Shown here: positions 14,861-22,471 of the stretch, one piece after another | Position numbering within the stretch: position 1 is the first letter of the stretch | How the letters are laid out: each line of letters starts with the position of its first letter | Notes under the pieces: generated by a model | What the model saw: only the letters and a program-made list of their open reading frames with translations | Database searches by the model: none | What the model was told of the DNA's origin: nothing | Source of the DNA: CAYGOC01 sp964351495 | GTDB lineage: Bacteria; Chlamydiota; Chlamydiia; Chlamydiales; SM23-39 | NCBI GenBank assembly: GCA_964351495.1 | Contig: CAYGOC010000015.1 | Location: 1-34,214, forward strand | Length of the DNA: 34,214 bases | Direction of reading: 5' to 3' | Program-made: the position numbers and the translations under genes

Positions 14861-15568
14861 TTAAGCAAGGACTTCCTCTAAAAAATTGCGAATAGCTACC
14901 CAAGCCCTTGTAGCATCAGTGGGGCTATACAAAATCCCCCTATCAGGATTATTAGCTCCAGGCGTTGCAAAAGCATGTTGGGCTTTTCCGTAAATGTGGG
15001 CCTGCCAGTCTACTTTTGCTTCGTCCATTTCTTTTTCAAATTGTATAAGCTCTGCTTGAGGGCTTACTGGATCTAGGTATCCATGAAGCACCAGGATTTT
15101 AGCCTGAATCGGCTTCATTAATATAGAAGGCGACAAGTCAAAGTGTCCATATAAGCTAATAGCCCCTTTGAGGTTAACTCCGCTTCTTGCTAAATCTAAA
15201 GCAGCCATACCCCCGAAACCCAAACCTAGAACAGCTACCCTACTTGAATCCACATAAGACAAATTACAGGCTACTTCAAAAGCTGTAAGAACCCTTCTTT
15301 GTAAAAGCCCTCTATTTTCAATAAAAGGCTTTTTCAAAGCAGCATTTTCTTCTTGGGTTTTACCTAGAACATTTTTTCCATACATATCAAGAGCAAAACC
15401 AACATATCCCCAACTTGCGACTTCTTTAGCTTTTTCGCAGATAAAACTACCCCTACCTTCCCAAGCATGACACAAAATGACCGAAGGAGACTTTTGGTCT
15501 GGGGAGTAAGAAACAAACCCTTCCAAGTTTGTTGCTCCATCTTGATAAGGAATAAAACGATTTTCCAT
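14861..15568 (-). CDS. Dienelactone-hydrolase family protein with missing nucleophile
   Basis: A 235-residue alpha/beta-hydrolase of the DLH type. The oxyanion region ILCHAWEG and the catalytic Asp (HGYLDP, D166) and His (GKAQHAF, H198) are in place. The nucleophile motif normally reads G-x-C-x-G-G but here is GLGFGG, with Gly117 where Cys or Ser should stand (codon ggt; one base from tgt). Family members hydrolyse lactones or esters; this copy may be inactive, altered in function, or diverged. It lies 33 bases after the methyltransferase gene on the same strand with AAGGA before its ATG, so the two probably form an operon. A conventional role in aromatic degradation is unlikely here. Confidence 0.85.
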   Translation of the reverse strand: MENRFIPYQDGATNLEGFVSYSPDQKSPSVILCHAWEGRGSFICEKAKEVASWGYVGFALDMYGKNVLGKTQEENAALKKPFIENRGLLQRRVLTAFEVACNLSYVDSSRVAVLGLGFGGMAALDLARSGVNLKGAISLYGHFDLSPSILMKPIQAKILVLHGYLDPVSPQAELIQFEKEMDEAKVDWQAHIYGKAQHAFATPGANNPDRGILYSPTDATRAWVAIRNFLEEVLA

Positions 15569-15601
15569 TTTACTGTTCCTTATTTGAAAACCTATTCATA
15601 C

Positions 15602-16414
15602 TTAACTTTTTTTACCGCTTTTTCCTACTGCAAAAATAGCATGCATCTCTTCTTTTAATCCCTGAGCACAAAGATCCTCTTCTGCTTTTAGGATAGCTTC
15701 TTTTTTAAGTGCCTTTAAGTCCCTTTCTGCAAGACTTTCTAATAAAAAGCGAGTTCCATGACTCCATAAACTCTTCCACCAAGCAAGACCAGATTTATGC
15801 CAAAAAGTTTTTACTTCTTCTTTGAACTGAAGGTCTACAAAGTCTGCTTCTGATAAAACACGGCTTAAAGCCTCTATGCTATGCAAAGAAGTAGAAGATA
15901 TACTCTTATCTACCCCTAAGCTTTTAACCTTTTCAACAATCCATGCGGTTAACTTTGGCTTCTTACCCCAAACAGAAACAACTAAATGTCCCCCAGGTTT
16001 TAGTACTCGTTTACATTCTTTTAAAGCAGAACTTAAAGAAGGAAAGAAAAAAAGAGCAAAACCACAAAAGACAAAATCAAACATGCTATCAGAAAAGTCA
16101 AGCTTCTCAGCATCCATTTCTCTAACAGAAAGCCGGCTCCCACCACTTTTATCTAAAAGCTTACGGGTCATCTGAACCATATTAGGACTAATATCAACCC
16201 CCACTACAGAACCTTGAGACCCTACCCTATTTGCCAAGGGTATTAATACAGCTCCCCTCCCCGTTGCTATATCAAGAACATGCGCCCCTTTTGGAACTTC
16301 AGAAAAATCCACTAAACTTTTCCCGAAATATTGAAAAAAACTAGCCCCATCTTCTCCATACTTCGGTGCAGCTGCATCAAATACACTTTTCACTAACTCT
16401 TTTTTCTTATCCAT
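15602..16414 (-). CDS. Class I SAM-dependent methyltransferase (UbiE-like)
   Basis: A 270-residue protein with the Rossmann methyltransferase motifs in order. Motif I is VLDIATGRG, near residue 46. An acidic ribose-binding position lies in VVGVDIS, motif II is MFDFVFCGFAL, and motif III is KRVLKPGGHLVVSVWG. The overall layout follows the UbiE/COQ5 and MenG-like Methyltransf_11 group, which methylates small molecules, but the C-terminal half diverges and the substrate is not evident. It is the first gene of a probable two-gene operon with the DLH-like protein. An AAAGGA site precedes its ATG. It is divergent from the ankyrin gene. Confidence 0.88.
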   Translation of the reverse strand: MDKKKELVKSVFDAAAPKYGEDGASFFQYFGKSLVDFSEVPKGAHVLDIATGRGAVLIPLANRVGSQGSVVGVDISPNMVQMTRKLLDKSGGSRLSVREMDAEKLDFSDSMFDFVFCGFALFFFPSLSSALKECKRVLKPGGHLVVSVWGKKPKLTAWIVEKVKSLGVDKSISSTSLHSIEALSRVLSEADFVDLQFKEEVKTFWHKSGLAWWKSLWSHGTRFLLESLAERDLKALKKEAILKAEEDLCAQGLKEEMHAIFAVGKSGKKS

Positions 16415-16555
16415 TATCTCACAATCCTTTCAAAAGACGAGAATAAGAATCTCTAACCCTTCCTTCCGTTCTTTTGAATCTTCCAAGCAACAATCATACT
16501 CCTAGCAAAAAAAGGCTCCCATTGAAGGCCATTTTAGATTTTTGATCGCGCTAAG

Positions 16556-16612
16556 GAGTCTTTAAGACTAGACTCTAAGCTCACTTTTTCTCAAGTGAGC
16601 TCTCGATATAAT
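16556..16612 (+). promoter_or_regulatory. Promoter with overlapping palindromes upstream of the ankyrin gene
   Basis: A consensus TATAAT lies at 16607-16612. Directly upstream is a perfect 9-bp inverted repeat, AGCTCACTT-N6-AAGTGAGCT (16578-16601), which covers the -35 region. Before that is another, GAGTCT-N8-AGACTC (16556-16575). No good -35 hexamer is present at the usual distance. A palindrome between -10 and -35 with a weak -35 suggests a regulated promoter. The expected start near 16619 would give a leader of about 80 bases. Confidence 0.55.
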
Positions 16613-16698
16613 TCGCGATATTTATGTACTTTAATCTTTAGCGTATTTTAAAATGCTTTGGTTTTGCGCTTACCAAAACCTTTAAAAATAAGGAAACT

Positions 16699-19600
16699 AT
16701 GACTATTCAACCCCTACATAATAACCCAAATTATTATTATTCAAATAATAGCTATCCAGAAAGGCCTATTCGAGTTTTTATTCCTCTTCCTCGTTTGTTT
16801 CCTATTGTAAGTGTTTCCTCTGTTTATCTAGCGCCGTCCTCTTTGCTTCTACAGTATGCAGAAGATTCACTTAGCGGCTTTACTAGAAGCTGTGACCTTG
16901 ATCACTTAGAGTCTATCTTGAGGACCCTTGAAAGTAGGCGCTTTTTAGTATATGGACCCAAAGCCTTGCCTACGCTCTGTCGATACTTTGAGGCGCTTAG
17001 TGTTTATAAAGAATCATTGACTACCCATTACTGGAACTATGAAGAGGATAAATTATCACTAACTGTTTGGAGTATGTTGAGCTATTATACCCATGCTCGA
17101 GATGAATTCTCTAATGACTACCCGGATTTAATAAAAACAATTGACCGCAGTCTTGTTCAGGCCTTGGCTAAGGCAGTGCCTATTCTTCGGATGATTTCTG
17201 AGTGTGCAGAGGTTAGAGAAAAGCTTCAGTACCTCACTTTCAAAAAAATAGAACTGCAGATTCGTAAACTTTATGATCTGAAGCTCGAAAAAGAAAGGCA
17301 AGCAACAGGAGATATGGATCTTTTGGGAATGAGCTCTATCTTAAACTTCTCTGAGTGTGCAAAGCTTGATGAGATCAAAGAAAAGAGCTTTTTATCTCAA
17401 AGAGAAAAAATCGAACAAGCTACACAGCTTTGGGAAACGTTTTCTTCTTCAGAACCTTTAAAAGAGGACGTTTTAGCATCAGAAGAACTAAAAACTCTTG
17501 ATGATAAAATAGCTGAGCTAAATTCAGAGCTTCCAAAAAAAACAGAATCCGTTGCGAAAATGACTCCAAAGGCGGAACTTACGGAAGTTAAAAAAATGAT
17601 TCAGGGCTTATACGAATTGGAACAGTTAGAGGTAATATCAAGCGCCAGTAAAAGTTTTTTTAAGCTCGAACCTTCTCAAGAAGCCTCTATTCAGTGGTTA
17701 ATTCTTTTGAGAGAGAGTTTTAAGGTTGTTCTATCGAACCAAAGCTTAAACACACCCATTGCTAAGTCTCTATCTAAATTCTCCGGCTTGATTAAAACCA
17801 TTCGGGATTATTATGAACATCCAGAAGATTATGTCCTTAGACTAGATATAGGATCTACAATAGACAAGAAAGCTCAGGTAGCCCTTTTAGAACAGAAACT
17901 TTTTCAAGATTTGAAAAAGATGGGCGCCGAGATCAAAAAACGAATTGATCTGAGAATAAAAAATATTAAAAAAGTCCTTCAACCCCACCTTCAAAAAACA
18001 ACCGAAGATATTCTTAAAGCCCTTGTTATTCGGGATAAAAAAAACATAGATCTCCCTCAAGATGTAAGGGAACTTATGGCTGAGACATATCCGGCGTGCT
18101 CTGATTTTGCTGCAAGAATTGTGCATAACAGAGATCTTGTCTCTGCTGCAAATGAGGAAAAAGGTACTCCAAGTAATATAAATGGGCCTTTATACATACC
18201 ATTTCCCCACCAAATCAAACCAGAGGATATCGCCCGAAGACTAGAAAATATTTTAACCGTCTTAAAAGAAAATGTAACAGGATTAAGTCGCTTGGAATTA
18301 GAAAACAAGCTCGAAGAGAATCTTGCCTTTCGCTTAATGGTCCAAAGAGAGATCAGCCATTCCTGCTTCCTTTTAGAACAGTTTACTCACAAAACAAGGA
18401 ACATAGATTTTGGGGATCAATATGAAAAGCTTCTTGAAAGCATTTATCAAGCTGTTAGAAATACCCGCAATTTCCAGACCCATGATCTCTGGAGGAAAGA
18501 TAGCAAAGGAACTATTAATACAGCCTATTTATTGGTCTATGATCTTTCGCATCTTCTCTCAACTTTACAAGCAGAATTTACTCCTTTTGAAAAAGATTCT
18601 TATGCAAACCAAATTTTTGAAAAAGCTATTTCAGGAACATTGACGGAAAGTGAATTACAGAATGCTATAGAGAAAAAGTTTGATATAAACTGTTATGATT
18701 GTAAGGGAAGATCTTTGCTTCATTTTTTAGCAGAATCCCCTACACCAATTAATCTACAGCTTGCACGATTTGCGATTCAAAAAGGAGCCAGGGTTTATCA
18801 TGCTGATAATCAGCAGATGAGACCTCTTCACTATGCAGCTCAATCGGGATTCCTTTCCTTGTCTGAACTTCTTGTCGAAGCCGGTTCTGTAACAGATGCT
18901 GCTTCTGAAGGAGGAACTCCTGTTGAATTAGCTCAAAATTACGAGCATCCGGAATTAGCTAGATATCTTTCTCTTACATTGGGAGCTCAGCGCTCTTCTA
19001 ATACTAGGGCTCTTTTAGACGCTGTAAAAAACCTAGATCTTCAAAAAGTTCAGAATTTATTGCAAAAAAAATTTGATCCACTTGCTGATTTTCAGGGAGA
19101 CCTACCTCTTGTAACACTTTTTGACAGAGAGGATGAGAATTTCCTAATGCAACTTGAAATAGCTCAATTGCTAGTTGAAGCTGGAGCAGACATCAACGAA
19201 CAAAGCCCTAATTCAGGTAAAACTGCTCTTCACGTTGCAGCTACTCAGTCTGATCAGCCAGAAGTTATTAGTTATTTAATGAGCCTTCGTCCTGATCTGA
19301 GGATCCAAGACTCTGAGCAAAGAACTCCCTTACATCATGCTGTTGCCACTGAAAGAGAAAACTGGGTCAATGCCCTTCTGGCAGCAGGATCGCCCCTCAA
19401 TTTAAAAGATAGCTATGAAGATACTCCCCTTTTAATTGCGGCAAGCCGGTTAAGACGTGTATATTCTTCTTCTGAGGAAAGAAGGGTCCCGACAAATCCT
19501 ACCTCAGTTTCTGTTTTTGATGCAGAAAGATCCGCTGATCGAATTATGAGAGCTCTTTTAGCCCATGGTGCTGATGTAGAAGTAGGAAATAGATATGGAT

Positions 19601-19869
19601 CTATTCTTTATCATCTTTTGAAAAAAGATAGGGTGGAAGAAATTTCTGCTCTTGTTAAAAGAGGCGCATCTCCTTTTCGCTTATTAAGCCGAAGACATCG
19701 TTTTACGCCTTACATGCTATCTAAAAATGAGAAAGCGGTCCGGTTCTTATTTGAACAAATGCAGTTTCTTTTTTCTCATCTAACGACTGAAGATCAAATA
19801 AGCCTCACTTTTATCACCGGTCGAGAAAGGAGTCCTTTTATTTCTTGGATACAAGCAAGAAACTTCTAG
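16699..19869 (+). CDS. Large ankyrin-repeat protein with possible HEPN-like domain
   Basis: A 1056-residue protein with an AAGGAA site close to its ATG. Residues 1-60 are Asn/Tyr/Pro-rich. Residues about 60-500 are helical with coiled-coil-like stretches and match nothing I know. Residues about 510-625 form a helical bundle containing RNFQTH (590-595), the R-N-x3-H pattern of HEPN ribonucleases, with an arrangement similar to HepT/DUF86 proteins. Residues about 650-1000 contain roughly seven or eight ankyrin repeats, with clear copies such as RPLHYAAQSGFLSLSELLVEAG and RTPLHHAVATERENWVNALLAAG. Ankyrin proteins of intracellular bacteria are frequently host-directed effectors. There is no Sec signal. 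The ankyrin call is secure and HEPN is tentative. Confidence 0.9.
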   Translation: MTIQPLHNNPNYYYSNNSYPERPIRVFIPLPRLFPIVSVSSVYLAPSSLLLQYAEDSLSGFTRSCDLDHLESILRTLESRRFLVYGPKALPTLCRYFEALSVYKESLTTHYWNYEEDKLSLTVWSMLSYYTHARDEFSNDYPDLIKTIDRSLVQALAKAVPILRMISECAEVREKLQYLTFKKIELQIRKLYDLKLEKERQATGDMDLLGMSSILNFSECAKLDEIKEKSFLSQREKIEQATQLWETFSSSEPLKEDVLASEELKTLDDKIAELNSELPKKTESVAKMTPKAELTEVKKMIQGLYELEQLEVISSASKSFFKLEPSQEASIQWLILLRESFKVVLSNQSLNTPIAKSLSKFSGLIKTIRDYYEHPEDYVLRLDIGSTIDKKAQVALLEQKLFQDLKKMGAEIKKRIDLRIKNIKKVLQPHLQKTTEDILKALVIRDKKNIDLPQDVRELMAETYPACSDFAARIVHNRDLVSAANEEKGTPSNINGPLYIPFPHQIKPEDIARRLENILTVLKENVTGLSRLELENKLEENLAFRLMVQREISHSCFLLEQFTHKTRNIDFGDQYEKLLESIYQAVRNTRNFQTHDLWRKDSKGTINTAYLLVYDLSHLLSTLQAEFTPFEKDSYANQIFEKAISGTLTESELQNAIEKKFDINCYDCKGRSLLHFLAESPTPINLQLARFAIQKGARVYHADNQQMRPLHYAAQSGFLSLSELLVEAGSVTDAASEGGTPVELAQNYEHPELARYLSLTLGAQRSSNTRALLDAVKNLDLQKVQNLLQKKFDPLADFQGDLPLVTLFDREDENFLMQLEIAQLLVEAGADINEQSPNSGKTALHVAATQSDQPEVISYLMSLRPDLRIQDSEQRTPLHHAVATERENWVNALLAAGSPLNLKDSYEDTPLLIAASRLRRVYSSSEERRVPTNPTSVSVFDAERSADRIMRALLAHGADVEVGNRYGSILYHLLKKDRVEEISALVKRGASPFRLLSRRHRFTPYMLSKNEKAVRFLFEQMQFLFSHLTTEDQISLTFITGRERSPFISWIQARNF

Positions 19870-19961
19870 CTAAAGCCAGTAGAAACGATGCTTGTATTAA
19901 CCTGAACTTTGGATTGATGAGCCACAATCAGAATTTCACATAACTCATTGATATACAATAT

Positions 19962-20044
19962 TGCTCGAGGCGGGACTCGAACCCGCACGGGATTTCTCCC
20001 AAGGGATTTTAAGTCCCTTGTGTCTACCATTCCACCACTCGAGC
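19962..20044 (-). tRNA. tRNA-Leu (anticodon UAA)
   Basis: Read on the minus strand, it has acceptor stem GCTCGAG/CTCGAGC and D-arm region TGGTGGAATGGTAGACAC. The anticodon stem AGGGA/TCCCT encloses the loop CTTAAAA, giving anticodon TAA. The long variable arm GGGAGAAATCCC marks a class II tRNA, and the T-arm GCGGGTTCGAGTCCCGC is canonical. The long variable arm agrees with leucine. The discriminator base is A and CCA is not encoded. It lies between the ankyrin gene and the gapA-linked small gene. Confidence 0.95.
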
Positions 20045-20140
20045 AAAACTTGTAGCAGATGGAGCTAATTTAGCTTTTTTAGGAGGAAAAAAGCAAGCAG
20101 AAGTATTTATAGAATAGAAATAAGAGATCCTCAGCTCAAG

Positions 20141-20169
20141 GGCTTTTTCTGCAAAACAAAAAAAGCCCT
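20141..20169. terminator. 10-bp perfect hairpin after the gapA-linked gene
   Basis: AGGGCTTTTT-N9-AAAAAGCCCT is a perfect 10-bp inverted repeat about 22 bases beyond the stop of the minus-strand gene. It may end the gapA transcript. A U-tract occurs only inside the stem rather than after it, so it is an atypical intrinsic terminator or an RNA-stabilising hairpin. Confidence 0.4.
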
Positions 20170-20191
20170 CAAGAAAAATAAAACCTACTTT

Positions 20192-20899
20192 CTATTCATC
20201 CTTTTTAGAAGGCCCTTCTACAGAGTCAGGATTATAAATAGGCTCTGAAAGCACTTCAGGCTCTACAAAGTCTTCTTTTTTTTCTTCTTGTAAAAGCTCT
20301 TTTTCTACAGGAGGATTCGGCAAAGAAGGGGCTTTTTCCGCTTCTTTTTCAGAAAGAAGATTGGCCTCTATAATTTCTGCTTCTCTACTTTTATTTAAGC
20401 TTTCTTTAATAAGAGTAGGAGGTGGCGGAAAAAGCCTAGAAAAAACAGCCGGCTGCGGCTTTTCTTCTGGTTTGGGGGCATTTTCTTTTACCTCTGCTCC
20501 CTCTACCATATTTTTAGGAGCCTCTTGCCCTCCTCCCTTTTTCCTTCGCGATTTCTTCCTGTGGTGTTTTTTTCCCTCATTAGGCTGTTGCTTTCCTTCT
20601 TGGGAAAAGTTCCCCTCTACCTTAGAGCCTGTGATTTTGATAGTACGTTCTACGTTCACACTTTTCAAAGCCATCTTAGCCTCTTTCGTCTCAATCACCT
20701 CGTAGTCGCCTACAGGAAGCAAAAAGGCTTGAGGCCTCTCTAAAGAGCGATAAAAGATCGAGTTTCCAAAAGAGACTACTTCTAGCGCCTCTACAGAATA
20801 CTCTTCATTTTGAGCCGCTTTAGTGGCTCGAACTAATAAACGGTAGCCATCCCTTGGCGTAATAACCGTTTCTATAATAGGTTCTCTTGTAAAATTCAC
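20192..20899 (-). CDS. Conserved chlamydial gapA-linked protein (CT504-like)
   Basis: A 235-residue protein starting at GTG (GGGGT upstream), 21 bases after gapA and so probably co-transcribed. Residues 1-90 look like a folded beta-rich domain (PRDGYRLLVRATK; FLLPVGDYEVIE). Residues 100-235 are low-complexity: a Lys/Arg block (KKHHRKKSRRKKGGG), then Pro/Glu/Lys-rich sequence with PPPP, likely disordered. Position and composition match the uncharacterised gene that stands beside gapA in Chlamydia (CT504 in C. trachomatis, from memory). The basic block could bind nucleic acid. Its function is unknown. Confidence 0.8.
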   Translation of the reverse strand: MNFTREPIIETVITPRDGYRLLVRATKAAQNEEYSVEALEVVSFGNSIFYRSLERPQAFLLPVGDYEVIETKEAKMALKSVNVERTIKITGSKVEGNFSQEGKQQPNEGKKHHRKKSRRKKGGGQEAPKNMVEGAEVKENAPKPEEKPQPAVFSRLFPPPPTLIKESLNKSREAEIIEANLLSEKEAEKAPSLPNPPVEKELLQEEKKEDFVEPEVLSEPIYNPDSVEGPSKKDE

Positions 20900-20920
20900 G
20901 ACATACCCCAGTTAACTTTT

Positions 20921-21931
20921 TTATTCTTTAGATGCCATGTAGCTTATAAGATCAATCAAACGGTGTGCATAACCCATTTCATTGTCATACCATGCTACTA
21001 ATTTATAAAAACGGGAGTTCAGGGATATACCTGCTTTTGCATCAAAAATAGAGGAATTTGCATTCCCTATAAAATCAGAAGAGACTACCTCTTCTTCTGT
21101 ATACTCTATAATCCCTTTCATCTCGTTTTCAGAAGCTTGTTTCATCACTTTGCAAATTTCATCATAAGAAGTATCTTTTGCTAGCTTAACAGTTAAATCT
21201 ACGCAAGAAACATCTAAACAAGGCACCCGAAAGGCCATCCCCGTTAGTTTCCCTTTTATTTCCGGAAGGCATAAAGCAACCGCTTTTGCAGCGCCCGTAG
21301 ATGCAGGTATGATGTTATACCCCGCAGCCCTCCCACCTCTCCAATCCTTTTTAGAAGGACCATCTACAGTAGGTTGAGAAGCTGTAATAGAATGCACTGT
21401 AGTCATAAGCCCCTCTTCAATTCCAAAATGGTCCAACAAAACCTTCGTAAGAGGAGCCAAACAGTTCGTAGTACAAGAAGCATTGCATACTATGTTTTCT
21501 TTTTCAGGAGAGTAGTTTGTATGGTTTACCCCCATTACATAGGTAGGAACCCCTTCTCCTTTTGCCGGAGCTGAAATCACCACTCTTTTTGCCCCTGCTT
21601 TAATGTGCTTTCCTGCCTCTTCTTTTGAACAAAACTTCCCTGTAGACTCTATAACGTAATCTACTTGCATAGACTTCCAAGGAAGTTTTTCCGGCTCTTT
21701 CTCTTGTATAACCTGTATCTGGTTTCCATTTACAGAAAGGGAATCCTTTTTATAAGAAATCTCCCCTTCAAACTTGCCATGAGTAGTATCGTATTTGAGT
21801 AAATAAGCCAGATGATCTGCGTCGGTTAGATCATTCACCGCAACCACCTCTATCTCTTTTACTTTAGAGGCAATACGACAAACAAGTCTCCCTATCCTCC
21901 CAAACCCATTGATAGCTACCCGAACTGTCAT
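20921..21931 (-). CDS. gapA: Glyceraldehyde-3-phosphate dehydrogenase
   Basis: A 336-residue enzyme of full family length. It begins with the NAD-binding GFGRIGRLV and carries the active-site SCTTNCLAP around Cys153, the catalytic histidine in TTVHSITASQ, and the conserved C-terminal WYDNEMGYAHR. It oxidises glyceraldehyde-3-phosphate to 1,3-bisphosphoglycerate with NAD in cytoplasmic glycolysis. An AAGGA site stands 4 bases before ATG. It has its own promoter candidate upstream and is separated from the ribosomal operon by a strong terminator, so it is expressed independently. The position next to rplQ is the chlamydial arrangement. Confidence 0.98.
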   Translation of the reverse strand: MTVRVAINGFGRIGRLVCRIASKVKEIEVVAVNDLTDADHLAYLLKYDTTHGKFEGEISYKKDSLSVNGNQIQVIQEKEPEKLPWKSMQVDYVIESTGKFCSKEEAGKHIKAGAKRVVISAPAKGEGVPTYVMGVNHTNYSPEKENIVCNASCTTNCLAPLTKVLLDHFGIEEGLMTTVHSITASQPTVDGPSKKDWRGGRAAGYNIIPASTGAAKAVALCLPEIKGKLTGMAFRVPCLDVSCVDLTVKLAKDTSYDEICKVMKQASENEMKGIIEYTEEEVVSSDFIGNANSSIFDAKAGISLNSRFYKLVAWYDNEMGYAHRLIDLISYMASKE

Positions 21932-21968
21932 AAAATCCTTAACTTTATATTCCTCATGATAAAGAAGT

Positions 21969-21997
21969 TCTATAACAAAGTAAAGTCGAATGGTAAA
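21969..21997 (-). promoter_or_regulatory. Candidate gapA promoter
   Basis: On the minus strand, TTTACC and TATAGA are separated by exactly 17 bases, a reasonable sigma-70-type pair (4 of 6 matches for the -35). It lies just downstream of the rplQ terminator and about 40 bases before the gapA start. Confidence 0.5.
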
Positions 21998-22008
21998 ACA
22001 AAGAGAAC

Positions 22009-22036
22009 CTGAAAAGGGGGGATTCCCCCCTTTCAG
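22009..22036 (-). terminator. Strong intrinsic terminator after rplQ
   Basis: CTGAAAAGGGGGG-ATT-CCCCCCTTTCAG forms a GC-rich hairpin of about 12 bp with one bulged A and a 3-base loop, 13 bases beyond the rplQ stop. On the minus strand it is followed by the U-rich GTTCTCTTTGTTTT. It marks the end of the long ribosomal transcript. Confidence 0.85.
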
Positions 22037-22048
22037 AAAAACAAAATA

Positions 22049-22471
22049 TCAAAGAAACTCTATAAAACAAGTAGGAGCAGAATCCCCCACTCTTTCCTCT
22101 TTTTTGAGAATACGAGTATATCCCCCGTTACGAGTGGCAAATTTTTCCTTCATCGTCCCAAAAAGCTTACCCAAAACCTTTCTGTCTATGTTCCTAGCAT
22201 CCCCTTTTTGTGACTTTAACTCTCTTCTTTCCTTAGAAGTCATCGGATTATAGCGAATATGAAGTAAAGAGACTGCTTTTCGTCTAGCATGTAAGGTGTC
22301 TTTTTTTGCTAGAGTAACCACTCTATCTGCATACCTTCTAAGCTCTTTTGCCTTCACAGGAGTAGTCTCTATTCTCTCATGCCAAATAAGAGACTTCAAC
22401 ATGTTAGCTAACATGCATCTTCTGTGGGAACCAGTTCTTCCTATTTTAAAGGTGTGTTTTGCGTGTCTCAT
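22049..22471 (-). CDS. rplQ: 50S ribosomal protein bL17
   Basis: A 140-residue protein with the bL17 N-terminal signature (RHAKHTFKIGRTGSHRRCMLANM), a basic central region with RRYADRVVTLAKK, and a C-terminal tail slightly longer than in the shortest family members. It sits near the peptide exit tunnel in the large subunit. Its ATG overlaps the rpoA stop by 4 bases, indicating translational coupling. It is the last gene of the block, ahead of a strong terminator. Confidence 0.97.
   Translation of the reverse strand: MRHAKHTFKIGRTGSHRRCMLANMLKSLIWHERIETTPVKAKELRRYADRVVTLAKKDTLHARRKAVSLLHIRYNPMTSKERRELKSQKGDARNIDRKVLGKLFGTMKEKFATRNGGYTRILKKEERVGDSAPTCFIEFL

Noticed and set aside
20063..20080. 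AGCTA-ATT-TAGCT followed by T's as a plus-strand terminator
   Set aside because: A 5-bp A/T-rich stem is too weak, and no plus-strand gene ends nearby other than across the antisense tRNA.
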